Both the position numbers and the translations under genes were made by a program. Positions 28,833-38,200 of a DNA stretch of 64,000 nt are shown in pieces (positions within the stretch are counted from its first letter, which is position 1; each line of letters starts with the position of its first letter). The notes under the pieces are model-generated. The model had not been told where the DNA came from, made no database searches, and was given only the letters and a program-made list of their open reading frames with translations. The stretch comes from Caldilinea sp. CFX5 (GTDB taxonomy: Bacteria; Chloroflexota; Anaerolineae; Caldilineales; Caldilineaceae), in assembly GCA_021405325.1 (NCBI GenBank), contig QWII01000044.1, positions 58,966 to 122,965 of the forward strand, given 5' to 3'.

Positions 28833-29133
28833 CACCCTTTGCATGGACGACGTGGATCAATTCCCGCAGCCGGGTGGGCGGGTAAGCTGCTTCCACTTCC
28901 GCCGCCACGGCTTGCGCCACTTCCGCCGGTGTACCGGGGCGCTCTTGCCAGCCATCGCGCCGCCACTGTTCCAAATAGGCGTCAGTGCCGGTGAGACCCA
29001 TCACCATGGCGGCGCGATCGATGGCGTCTTGAAAGCGCTGCGGCAATTCCACCTTCGCCGTATTGCGGCGCCCCTCGCGCGCCGTTACCAGCGAGGGGAA
29101 GTCACGCCAATAGGTAATTTGATATTCGGCCAT
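28825..29133 (-). CDS. Virulence_fact-domain protein
   Basis: A 102-residue protein starting MAEYQITYWRDFPSLV, the characteristic opening of the so-called virulence factor domain (PF13769), with ELPQRFQDAIDRAAMVMGL and TDAYLEQWRRDGW following. The family name is historical; the protein has no shown role in virulence and its genes repeatedly lie beside RamA, DUF1638 and corrinoid methyltransferase genes. AAGGA is eight bases upstream of the ATG. Its last codons come from a palindrome that overlaps the stop. It sits between the activator gene and the methyltransferase gene on one strand. Confidence 0.85.
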   Translation of the reverse strand: MAEYQITYWRDFPSLVTAREGRRNTAKVELPQRFQDAIDRAAMVMGLTGTDAYLEQWRRDGWQERPGTPAEVAQAVAAEVEAAYPPTRLRELIHVVHAKGEG

Positions 29134-29165
29134 TCAAGTGTCCTTCTCACAAGTTGCAAGCGTGA

Positions 29166-29290
29166 TGCGTGAGACATGTTGCGTGAACTATAATTAAGTT
29201 ACAATTTTCCCTTATGATAGTTTTGTTACAACAGCTTTCCGCTGTCGATAAAGGTGATTTACAGTTCACACAACACGCAACACGCCTCAC
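29166..29290. repeat. Imperfect palindrome with CAACACGC tail inside the operon
   Basis: GCGTGAGACATGTTGCGTGA at about 29170-29189 is complemented by a longer arm at about 29262-29289 that contains extra CAACACGC units. The 70-base centre is AT-rich with TTACAA/TTGTTACAACA. It lies between the RamA-like and Virulence_fact genes. The AT-rich centre could hold a promoter for the downstream genes, but I cannot define one. Confidence 0.5.
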
Positions 29291-31560
29291 GTTTCTCCTC
29301 TTCGTTGCGCCCGTTCCGCCCGGCGCGCGGCCCGATCTTCTGAACTGGCGCGGCGGTTGCGCCCGCTGTTTGCCATGGCTTCGACGGCAGCCAACCGTTC
29401 GGCGGGCCATTGCGCTTTGGCCGCCGCCAATACCTCCGCCAGATGGGGAAAGGGATCGGCGCTGTGCGGTATGTCGATGGCGCCGACGAACTCTTCCTGG
29501 AAGGTCGGTTCGACGGCGGTTTCCACATAGCGCACCCAGCGCGCCGCCCACTGCGCTTCCGCCCGTTTATTTTTGTCGAGCAGGATCATGCGGGCGCCGT
29601 CGCCGGCCGCGTTGCCCACGGCCTGGACATGGGGCAATTCACAGTCGGGGATTAAGCCCAGGATCATAGCGTGGAGCGGGTCGATATAGCTGCCAAAGCC
29701 GCCGGCCAGCACAATGCGATCCACCGTGGTCAGTTCCAGCCGGTTCATCAATAACTTGGCGCCGGCATAGAGCGCCGCCTTGCCCAATTGGATCGCCCGA
29801 ATGTCATCCGAGTGGACGACAATCTCAACGCCGTTGTTGGTTTCGTGCGCCCAAGCCAGGACAAAGGCGGCCTTGCCGCCGCCGTCGCCCAGACCGGTGC
29901 GCAGGCGTGGGTGATCCAGGGGCACAAAACGGCCATTGGGCGCAATGACCCCAGCCTTGAATAACTCGGCCGTGGCTTCAATAATCCCGGAGCCACAGAT
30001 GCCCGCTGCCCGTAGGGTGGGGTTGAGGATGGCGTCGCGCTTTTGGCGGCGAAGTTCGGCGGGGGAGAGATTGCGAGATTGAGAGACTTCGTCGTGAGCG
30101 CTCGGTCGAACGATTGCGAGATTATCATTGTTCTCACCGTTGACTAAATCTCTTAATCTCTCAATCTCTGAATCTCCACTTTCAATCCATTCCTCTTTGC
30201 CAATGATCTTATATTTCACCGCCAGGGTGGCCGGGTCGATGCGCACGCGTTCAAGGGCGCCGGGGGCGGCGCGCATGCCGTGGGAAATTTGGGCGCCTTC
30301 AAAGGCGGGGCCAGTCGGGCTGCTGGCGCTCAACATCCGTTCACGGTTGCCCAATAAAATTTCGCCATTGGTGCCAATGTCGAGGATCAACCAATTTTGC
30401 TCTTGGTTGTAGGGCGCCTCGGCCACCAATACCCCGACATTATCGGCGCCGACATGGCCGGCTTCACAGGGCGGAATGTGGATATTGGCGCCCGGCGCAA
30501 TGGGCAGACCGAGATCGCGCGCTTTGACATCAACGGCGCTATGGGTCACCAGGCTAAAGGGGGCGCCGCCTAGTTCGCGCGGGTTGACCCCCAACAACAA
30601 GTGATGCATGGTCGTGTTGCCGACCATGACCATTTCCACCACATCCGTCGGCTGAATACCCGTCGCGCTACATAACTCAGTCACCAGCCCATTCAGACCG
30701 TCAATGATGACCCCTTGCATCCGCGCCGTGCCGTCCTCATGCATCATGGCATAGCTGACGCGGCTCATTAGATCTTCCCCATAAGGCACTTGGGGATTCA
30801 TCCGGCTGGCGGTGGCCAAAATCACCCCTGTCCGCAAATGGCACAGATGGGCGGCCACGGTGGTCGTCCCCACATCCACAGCAATGCCATAGAGATCATC
30901 CTGGAAACCAGCCTGGACGCGGATCACTTCTTGTTCGTTCCAGATGGTGGCTGTCACACAACGGTTGCCGGCGGCCAAGGTGGCTTGCAGGGTGCGCAGG
31001 ACATGGAGATCGCACCGTAAGTTTTGGAGCTTATGGACGCTTTGTAGTTCATCGCGCAGCCGTTCCCAGTCGCCCCGGTGATCCTTTAACTGGGGCGTCG
31101 GCAGCTCGACATAGTAAAGCCGCATGGGCGCGTCAACGGTAATCTCACGAGCGACGCCGGCGGCTTTACGCACCACTTGTTTGCGCGTCTGGCTCTCTTC
31201 CGGCACGCGGATCACCACATTGCCCGTCACCTGGCAGCCGCAACTCATCCGCGCGTTTGGCTCAAAGTTGTACTTCGCCGCAAAGTTTGTTTCGCGTTCG
31301 CCGGGTGGCGTCAAATGGTCGCCACGCGAAGTCACGCCGAATTTGGGAAAATCGCCTTCCTCGACCAAGACCTTGCACTTACGACAGGTCTGGTGGCCGC
31401 CGCAGATCGATTCGATCTCAACACCCAGGCGGCGCGCCGCTTCCAACAAGGTCGTACCAATCGGGATTTCTCCTTGACGCCCGTTGGGTTGGAAGATGAC
31501 TTTGACGACGTCTTGGGTTTTCTCTACTGCTGTTCTCTCTTGCTGAACAATCGACATCAT
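29287..31560 (-). CDS. RamA-like corrinoid activation protein (2Fe-2S plus ASKHA domains)
   Basis: A 757-residue protein. Residues 18-125 form a [2Fe-2S] ferredoxin domain (ESICGGHQTCRKCKV: Cys53, Cys59, Cys62, and Cys107 or 109 in MSCGCQ). A linker is followed from about residue 225 by the DUF4445/ASKHA ATPase (YGIAVDVGTTTVAAHL, ILDIGTNGEILLGN, GICGSGIIEA, IVLAGGFGSYIDP). RamA-type proteins reductively reactivate Co(II) corrinoid proteins using ATP and electrons from the Fe-S cluster. Residues about 460-505 are an insertion encoded by a palindromic repeat, and the C-terminus (SSEDRAARRAERAQRRGET) is an Arg/Ala tail like that of the nearby methyltransferase. ATGs at 31560 and 31557 are both possible. 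It is the first gene of a five-gene minus-strand operon. Confidence 0.92.
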   Translation of the reverse strand: MMSIVQQERTAVEKTQDVVKVIFQPNGRQGEIPIGTTLLEAARRLGVEIESICGGHQTCRKCKVLVEEGDFPKFGVTSRGDHLTPPGERETNFAAKYNFEPNARMSCGCQVTGNVVIRVPEESQTRKQVVRKAAGVAREITVDAPMRLYYVELPTPQLKDHRGDWERLRDELQSVHKLQNLRCDLHVLRTLQATLAAGNRCVTATIWNEQEVIRVQAGFQDDLYGIAVDVGTTTVAAHLCHLRTGVILATASRMNPQVPYGEDLMSRVSYAMMHEDGTARMQGVIIDGLNGLVTELCSATGIQPTDVVEMVMVGNTTMHHLLLGVNPRELGGAPFSLVTHSAVDVKARDLGLPIAPGANIHIPPCEAGHVGADNVGVLVAEAPYNQEQNWLILDIGTNGEILLGNRERMLSASSPTGPAFEGAQISHGMRAAPGALERVRIDPATLAVKYKIIGKEEWIESGDSEIERLRDLVNGENNDNLAIVRPSAHDEVSQSRNLSPAELRRQKRDAILNPTLRAAGICGSGIIEATAELFKAGVIAPNGRFVPLDHPRLRTGLGDGGGKAAFVLAWAHETNNGVEIVVHSDDIRAIQLGKAALYAGAKLLMNRLELTTVDRIVLAGGFGSYIDPLHAMILGLIPDCELPHVQAVGNAAGDGARMILLDKNKRAEAQWAARWVRYVETAVEPTFQEEFVGAIDIPHSADPFPHLAEVLAAAKAQWPAERLAAVEAMANSGRNRRASSEDRAARRAERAQRRGET
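30064..30177. repeat. Palindromic repeat inserted in frame in the RamA-like gene
   Basis: Arms at about 30064-30086 and 30147-30177 are GAGATT/AATCTC-rich complements of the same style as the intergenic repeat at 27655. The insert replaces a short loop of the ASKHA domain with about 45 residues (including ERLRDLVNGENNDNLAIVRP) just before GICGSG and keeps the frame open. Confidence 0.75.
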
Positions 31561-31719
31561 GATGGTCGTTGGTATCCTTACCAGTTGATTGCGGGTTCAT
31601 AAGATACGCCACTAACGGAACAGGGCTTATTATACCGTTGATAATAAATCCGAACCAACTTTGCGACCGTACTTTATGCTATGTTCAGCCAAACAACTCG
31701 CTGTGACTACCAGTTCTGC

Positions 31720-32252
31720 TCAGGCGCAGTGTGTCGCCATCAAGGTCGGCGCCAACGGTTGGAATTGGAGCGCCGTCATATCTACTCTTTAATGGCGACC
31801 AGCCCACCGGGGCGCACCACCCGACGAAACTCCTTCAACATGAGCGCCAGTTCTTCATCGGTGAGGTACTGGGTCGTATTGGCGCACCAGACCGCGTCAA
31901 AGCTGTGGTCGGCGTAGGGCAAAGCCAGAATTGACCCGCTCTGCGCCACCACCGGCGCCGGCCACTCACTCTGGCGGGCGCGCTCTTCGACCACCTGTAC
32001 ATTTTCCGGGGCCAGATCGATAGCGCTAACTTGCCCGGTTGCGCCCACCAGTTCGGTCAACAGCGGCAAAAAACTGCCATTGCCGCAAGCCGCGTCCAAC
32101 ACATGCCAGCCTGGTTGGATGCCAACCCAGCGCAACATCTCCTCATATTCCGGTTGCATGGCAAGAAAGTGAGTGTCCAGCCAGGCGGCGGTGGTTAGGC
32201 TCTGGCCGGTTGAACTGTCATGGGTATTTATTGCCTGGTTTGCTGTCGTCAT
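31720..32252 (-). pseudogene. Methyltransferase gene lacking its C-terminal half (frameshifted)
   Basis: From ATG 32252 (AAGGA eight bases upstream) the frame gives HVLDAACGNGSFLPLLTEL (SAM motif I), VSAIDLAPENVQ and RRVVRPGGLVAIKE before a stop at 31782-31784. A one-base shift then continues VDMTALQFQPLAPTLMATHC to a stop at 31720-31722, which is how relatives of this class read after GGLVAIKE. About 100 further residues expected for the family are gone. The piece therefore combines a single-base loss and a larger deletion. The remaining SAM domain would probably be unstable. It sits ten bases after the end of another methyltransferase fragment. Confidence 0.65.
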
Positions 32253-32262
32253 GCTTTTTTCC

Positions 32263-32520
32263 TTATGAGCCAATAGGCTTTGTCACCACAAAGAGGTATT
32301 GGCTGAGGTTAAAAAAGTAGTTATCGGCGGCCCCCACTTGTTGGAGATCGGTAATCCATGCGGCTGCTTCTTCCTGGGTCACCCCTTGCCGTCCGACGAC
32401 AAAGGCGCGGATGCCATTGGCCAGATGATAGCTATAGCGGCTTTCGTCATAGGTGGGGTTGGCAAGCGAATCTTCTGGGAAGATGGTTATTAAGCCCCTG
32501 TGTTCTGATTGAACCTCACT
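32263..32520 (-). pseudogene. C-terminal piece of another methyltransferase
   Basis: Without any start codon, the frame ending with TAA at 32263-32265 reads YDESRYSYHLANGIRAFVVG, GVTQEEAAAWITDLQQ and DNYFFNLSQYLFVVTKP. The ending F-[FS]-x2-x-Y-[LI]-F-x2-T/K-P is what SAM methyltransferases of one common class look like at their C-terminus. The upstream limit is near 32520, and a perfect 27-base palindrome starts 19 bases further. The N-terminal domain is absent. It was probably the first gene of a two-methyltransferase operon whose second gene is the piece at 31720. Confidence 0.55.
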
Positions 32521-32538
32521 AGTGCAAGTTGAATGATT

Positions 32539-32609
32539 CTGTGTTCCTTCTATCCGTGTTTAGTCAGTAGGCGCCCTCAAAAGACTAAACACGGATAGAA
32601 GGAACACAG
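32539..32609. repeat. Perfect 27-base inverted repeat at a gene breakpoint
   Basis: Arms 32539-32565 and 32583-32609 are perfect complements around a 17-base loop. It lies just upstream of the methyltransferase C-terminal piece, where the lost part of the gene should be, and downstream of the intact methyltransferase gene. The arm core (CACGGATAGAAGGAACACAG) resembles those at 9445 and 47667. Confidence 0.88.
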
Positions 32610-32681
32610 CGGTGATTCATCGGCTCCTGAGCTTGCCGATTTTGTCAAAAATAATAGCGCTACGAAAAAAAAACGCAAATC

Positions 32682-33767
32682 TTAAGGCCGCACGGCGTAG
32701 AAATAATTAAACGGATCTTCCTCAATCGCAAGCTGCTCAAAGCGGGTAAAACCAGCCATGCCAGTCATCGCCTTGGCCAGCACTGGGTTAAAGCCCATGG
32801 TCCCCAAGCCGGCGCCGCCCCGTTCGGAGAGCGCCGAGGACATACAGTAGATGACCGAGAGGCTGTAGAAGAGTGGGGCAAAGGGACTCGCCAGATTTTC
32901 CTCAATGCGGTCCGAACAACGAATGTCCTTGATCACCAACAGGCCGTTGGGCTTGATACAGCCGCGAATGGCCTGCAACGTGCGCTGGGGGAAAGCCATG
33001 TCATGCAAGCAATCGAGCGTCAGTACCAGATCATACTGGGGTGACGGCGATAGCGCTTCCCCCTTCAGCACCTGATAAGTAACGTTGGTCAATCCAGCCG
33101 CTGTCGTGTCCCGGCGGGCAATGTCGATGGCGGTGGGTGAGGCATCACAACCCATAAAGGTGGAGTTGGGAAACGCCTTCGCCAGTTCACAGAGCGCGCC
33201 GCCCACACCACAGCCGACATCCAACACTTGAATGCCGGCGCGCAGCCGCTCAACCAGCCCATCGACCCGTTCCAGAAAGTGGGGCAACAACGCATGGCTG
33301 GGGGCAAACATGCGCTTCATGGTACAGGCGCAGTTCTTGCCATGTTCTTCATAGCTCATGCCGATACCGCTCGCAAAAGCTTCGGCAACGCGGTCTAACG
33401 TCGAGGGCGGCACGAGTGAATTAAAAAAGCCGGCCAGGTAGAAGGGATTGCTTGAATCAGTCAACACCGCCGCCCCCGCCGGTGACAGGGCAAAGCGCTC
33501 GTCGCCATGATGTTCGAGCAGACCGGCGGCGGCCTGGTCGCGCAGCCATTCGCGTAGCCACCGTTCCTGTAACCCGGTGCGGGTGGCGAGTTCGGCGGCA
33601 CTGAGGGCGCCCTGTTCCCGCATGGCGGTGTAGAGACCTAGCCGGTCACCGATATGGATCATCATGGTGACGGCATGACCGGTGAACAGGCCGATGATCT
33701 GCTGGGCAAACGCGCCGACAGCTTCCATGGTTGGCGGTGTTGCCACCGCAGTTGTGGTAGATGACAT
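32682..33767 (-). CDS. SAM-dependent methyltransferase with N-terminal winged helix (Rv2258c-like)
   Basis: From ATG 33767 (AAAGGA about nine bases upstream) the protein is 361 residues; a frame to 33893 is rejected. Residues about 15-100 form the winged-helix dimerisation domain (DRLGLYTAMREQGALSAAEL, RTGLQERWLREWLRDQAAAG), as in Rv2258c-type and O-methyltransferase-like enzymes. The SAM domain begins at about residue 180 with VLDVGCGVGGALCELAKAFP, then FMGCDASPTAIDIARR and DLVLTLDCLHDM. The family methylates small molecules; no natural substrate is indicated. It is separate from the broken methyltransferases downstream, from which a palindrome divides it. Confidence 0.85.
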   Translation of the reverse strand: MSSTTTAVATPPTMEAVGAFAQQIIGLFTGHAVTMMIHIGDRLGLYTAMREQGALSAAELATRTGLQERWLREWLRDQAAAGLLEHHGDERFALSPAGAAVLTDSSNPFYLAGFFNSLVPPSTLDRVAEAFASGIGMSYEEHGKNCACTMKRMFAPSHALLPHFLERVDGLVERLRAGIQVLDVGCGVGGALCELAKAFPNSTFMGCDASPTAIDIARRDTTAAGLTNVTYQVLKGEALSPSPQYDLVLTLDCLHDMAFPQRTLQAIRGCIKPNGLLVIKDIRCSDRIEENLASPFAPLFYSLSVIYCMSSALSERGGAGLGTMGFNPVLAKAMTGMAGFTRFEQLAIEEDPFNYFYAVRP

Positions 33768-33942
33768 TGGAGTGAATCCTTTACAAATGAAGTTATGGCA
33801 TGAAGAAGGGTGGACGTTGAGCAGGCAATGGTGGGCGAAGGTTGGCTGTATGAACCTGCTCAACGGCGATATGCACAGTAAAGCATATACCAAAAACCGG
33901 ACAGCAGGGTCTCAACATACTCTCAACATACTCTCATGGGCT

Positions 33943-34010
33943 ATCACCGCGAATCATTGGATTAGCGAATCATGGCGAGGTGATTCGCTAATCCAATGAT
34001 TCGCGGTGAT
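33943..34010. repeat. Palindrome, ATCACCGCGAAT family, copy 2
   Basis: Arms 33943-33972 and 33981-34010 are perfect 30-base complements with an eight-base loop. The variable middle of the arms (ATTGG) differs from copy 1 (GAGGA) and copy 3 but is matched on both sides. It lies about 40 bases after the stop of the truncated flavoprotein. Confidence 0.92.
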
Positions 34011-34051
34011 CTTGGGCAGGCGACGCAATTTGTCAAGCGTTGGGTAACAAA

Positions 34052-35005
34052 TTAGTATCCGTTTCCTGCGCCGGTGATGGTGACGGCGAGTGCGCAGTGG
34101 CTGTCACTGCGCGGTTGCAATAACTTTTCGCCTTCGGCGGGGTCGCCGGCATACATAGCAGCCACCCCAACGACCTGCTTGTTCCACAAGGCCCGCGGAA
34201 TCGGATCGACGGCCGGCACACTCCAGAAGGTGCAAATCGAGCTAACCTCGTCGGGCGTGGTTGCCAGAAAATCGCGCCAGGCGCTAATGACTGCTTTGGC
34301 ATCTTCAATGGGATACATCATGTTACAGAGCATCACTTCCGGCCCGACGGGGTGCAGTTGAAACTCGAAGGAGGTGACAACGCCAAAGTTGCCGCCGCCA
34401 CCCCGAATACCCCAGAAGAGATCGGCGTTCTTCTCGGCACTAGCCGTGCGCAGTTGACCATCCGCCGTGACAATTTCGACCGAAACCAGATTGTCACAGG
34501 CCAGGCCATATTTGCGCCGCAGCCAACCCAACCCACCACCTAACGTTAAACCGGCAACACCGGTAATCGACACCACGCCGCCGGGCGTGGCCAGCCCAAA
34601 GGCTTGCGTTTCCCGGTCTACATCGCCCCAGGTCGCGCCGCCCTGGGCGCGCACCCGCCGCGCTTTGGCATCCACATGGATACCCTTCATGGGCGAGAGA
34701 TCGAGCATCAAGCCGCCTTCGCACACGGCATTGCCCGCCACATTGTGGCCGCCACCGCGCACGGAGAGCAGTAGATCATGGGTGCGGGCGAAATTGACGG
34801 TGTCGATCACATCGGCCGTGCCCTGGCAGCGCACAATCAACGCCGGTTTGCGGTCGATCATGGCATTCCAGATTGAGCGCGCTTCGTCATAGCCCGGCGT
34901 CCCCGGCAAGAGAACCGGGCCGCGCAATGGCTGTTGAAATGCGTCAAGCGTTGTACTGTCAAGGGTGGTCTGACCACCGGTTCGGGTAACAACCGTTAAT
35001 GACAT
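34052..35005 (-). pseudogene. FAD-linked oxidase lacking its C-terminal BBE half
   Basis: The 317 visible residues contain the FAD-binding PP-loop domain: PALIVRCQGTADVIDTVNFA, SVRGGGHNVAGN (the histidine that links FAD), GLATPGGVV, LGGGLGWLRRKYGLACDNL and RGGGGNFGVVTSFEF. After AEGEKLLQP the sequence loses all similarity and stops, while berberine-bridge-type oxidases continue about 150 residues to a BBE domain with a YxN signature. The protein could bind FAD but lacks part of the substrate domain, so it is probably inactive. The family oxidises small alcohols, sugars or other metabolites with oxygen. A palindrome lies 42 bases after the stop, near the point of loss. Confidence 0.75.
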
Positions 35006-35229
35006 AGGAGTCTCCTTATGGTATTACAACTTCGATCAGTCGCTAGATATGGGACAGGCAATGAGGGTCAATGAGAACGGCGCTGCCTGGTTGAGATCAG
35101 CATAGCACAGGCTGCGTTCCGCTATCGTTCCGTGGGTAGTGTTCTGGGTGAGAAATGGTTTCCGAATCGTTCCGCATTTGTAATTACTAAGAGCGGGGTT
35201 AGTTTGTACCAAACCTACTTTCAAGTCAT

Positions 35230-38200
35230 TCACGTCAACGCAGCCAATAACCTCTGCGCCTCTTGTAAATCAGCCGTATCAAAACCTTCTGTAAACCAAC
35301 CATAGATTTCAGCCAGCAACGTATAGGCTTCAGCGCGCCTGCCTTGCTGACCCCACAAGCGGGCCAAACTCATGGCGGAACGCAGTTCCAAGGATTTGGC
35401 TTGTTGATCACGGGCAATGTTCAGCGCTTTCCTAAAGGATAATTCCGCTTCAGCAGCAGATTCCCCCGCGGTTAACAGGAGTTCCCCATAGAGACGGTGG
35501 AGTTCTGCTTCGTAATAACCGTCATGATAGGTCGCAATGTGGTCTAACGCGGACTGCAAGGCGTGCCGTGCTTGGTCATAGTCACCACAGGCGGCCAGCG
35601 CTTGCGCCAGCATGGCCTGAAAGTGTGTCTTAAACATGAGGTCATATTGACTAAGGGACCCGGCCTCGATGCCCGCACGAATCAACTGCATCCCCTGATC
35701 GATCTGACGGTCGGCAATCAATGTCATACCGGAGATGACCAGGTTCAACGCCTGATTTGCAACTGAATGTTCAAACTGCTGCTGGTACGTCTGGATTAGC
35801 GCTGCTCCTTCGGCCAGGCGGCTTTGATCGCGCATATCGTAAGCTAACCATTCCAGCCAGGTGATTGCATACCAAGTGCTAAACGGATGCTTGAGGCGAA
35901 CGGCCAGATCGATGGCTTGGCGACTGTACTGCAACGCCTGTTCAGGATAGCCCAGATACCACATCGTCCAGGCGAGGCGACTTAGGCAAATCACGCCAGG
36001 GTCTTGTCCATAGTGCGCAATGTGAATCGCATACTGCTGTCGATCATAAGTCGCAATGCCCGCTTCGAGATGCTGCCGTGCTTGTTGAAAATAGCCTTGC
36101 CAAAACGCAGCAACACCGAGGGTGTAACAACTTTCGACATAGAGAAAAGCATCAACATTTTGTGGATCGGTTTGGGCGATTTGCCGGAGTTCCATACCCA
36201 GCGCATAGGTCAGCTCAAATTTGCGATGCGTCAGATAATAGATCGCTAGAATCCGCAAAAGTGCCGGCTCCGCCGGGTAGTTCAATCCTTCGGCGAGCTG
36301 GCGTGCCGCCAGATAGTATTCCTCTAACTGGCGTGCGCCATAGCCCTGGGTGTTCACTAGGGGTGGACCTAAGCTGAGTAAGATCTGATATTCGCACTCG
36401 GCACGCCGCTGATTTGCTGGTTGTGTCTGCACTAGCGCTAGTGCGCGCATCAAGTAGGCAATGGCTTCCTGATTCGCATAGATCCGTAAAGCCGCTTCGG
36501 CGGCGTGCAAATAATAGGTGACCGCTTGCTCGCTCCTATTTGCCGCTTCGTATTGTGCCGCGATCTGAGCGGCAATGCTATCTAGTGGCTTTACGGTTTG
36601 ACTTGCAAGTGCATCTGCCACTGAGCGATGCAGATGCTGCCGTCGCACGCGACTGATTCCCGCTGCGGCGACATCGCGAATACGATCATGCGAAAAATCG
36701 TAGGCGTCGCTGCCTTGCTCACGGATGATGCGCCGCTGCCACAGTTCATCCAGCCCGTTCACCGCTTTGTCCGTCTCGATCTTGCTAGCAGCAATGAGAA
36801 GATCAAGGGTAAAGGCGCGCCCAATAATCGCTGCCCATTCACAAAGCTCACGCGCCGTCATTGACAAATGACCTAACCGTGCCTGAATGACCGCCAACAC
36901 TTTGGGGGGCAGGTGTTGGACGATTGCCTCGCTTGCCTCGATCGGGACGGTGGTTGGCGGAAAGTGCTGACCCCCTCCGCGCCCAATGGGCTCCCGCCCC
37001 CAGCTTGGGGGAGGAACCGATGCGCCGTCAAGCGTTCCCTCCCTTACCAGGGGAGGGTTAGGGTGGGGTTGCCCTTGGGTGGCGCGCATGGTTTCGACGA
37101 CAAAGAGCGGGTTGCCGTCCGTATCACGAAAAAGTTGCTGCAAGGTTTGGCCATCCAGCGGGCGATCCACCATCCGGCCTGCCAGTTCATTCGTTTCGCT
37201 TTCGGTCAGGCGGGCTAGATCCAGTTGGGTCAAGGTGGCGCTGCCGCGTAAGGGATTCAGCAACTCATACAGAGGATGGGTGGTATCCACCTCGTCAGGC
37301 AGGCGCGCCGTGCCAAGCAGGAGCAACTTGGTCGGGCTAAGGGTGGCGGCATGGCGGAGGAGGAAGTGTAGTAACGCCAAGGTCTCCTTGTCACACCATT
37401 GCAAATCATCAATGAGCAGGATGAGCGGTTGGTCAAGCGCCAGCAATGCTCGGCTGACTGCTTCAAAGAGATGATGGCGCTGCCAACTCTGGGTAATCGG
37501 CTCCGGCGGGCGCAGAGTTGGTTGCTCTTGGAGCAGTTCAGGGAGGAGCCGCGCCAATTCCGTTAACCAGGTAGTTTCGATTTTGCTCCGTACGGCGCGC
37601 AGCCGCTCGGTACGCAACCATTCGATCACCGGGGCATAGGTCAAGCGCCCTTCGGCGGCATAGCAACGCGCCCGCGCCGTGCCGAAGCCTTGATGGATGG
37701 CCCAACCCAGCAACTCCTCGGCCAGCCGTGTTTTGCCAATCCCCGCCTCACCGGCAATCAAGACAAATTGCGGTTGACCGCCGAGGGCGCTGCGCCAGCG
37801 TTGTTGGAGCGTCTGCCATTCCGCTTGCCGGCTTACAAAGGGCGCATACGCCGCTAACTCCGGTTGGGCAGTTGACACCGCTGAACCCTGTAACAACCGC
37901 TCATAGCCCCCTTGCGTCTCGGCATCTGGATCGACCCCCAACTCTTCCCGCAACTGGGTGAGACAGGTGTGATAGACCCGTAGCGCCGCCGGTCGATCTC
38001 CGTTGAGCGCATGGAGCCGCATAAGCCGGCGATAGGTTGGCTCGTGGAGCGGATCATGGCGCAGGAGTTGTTCACTGTAGGCAATCGCTTCGTCGTAGCT
38101 CCGTTGCGCTTCCAGTAACCCGCTCAGGCGCTCCAACGCATGACCATATTGGGTATGCAGCGCTTCCCGCTCGGCAAAGATCCATTCGTCGTAACAACCG

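Noticed and set aside
34052..35005. Intact FAD oxidase of a short family
   Set aside because: Similarity to long BBE-type oxidases is strong to the cut point and then ends at once, which fits truncation better than a short family.
35036..35233. Small frame upstream of the flavoprotein gene
   Set aside because: No ribosome site or recognised family; lies in what is probably the regulatory gap between two genes.
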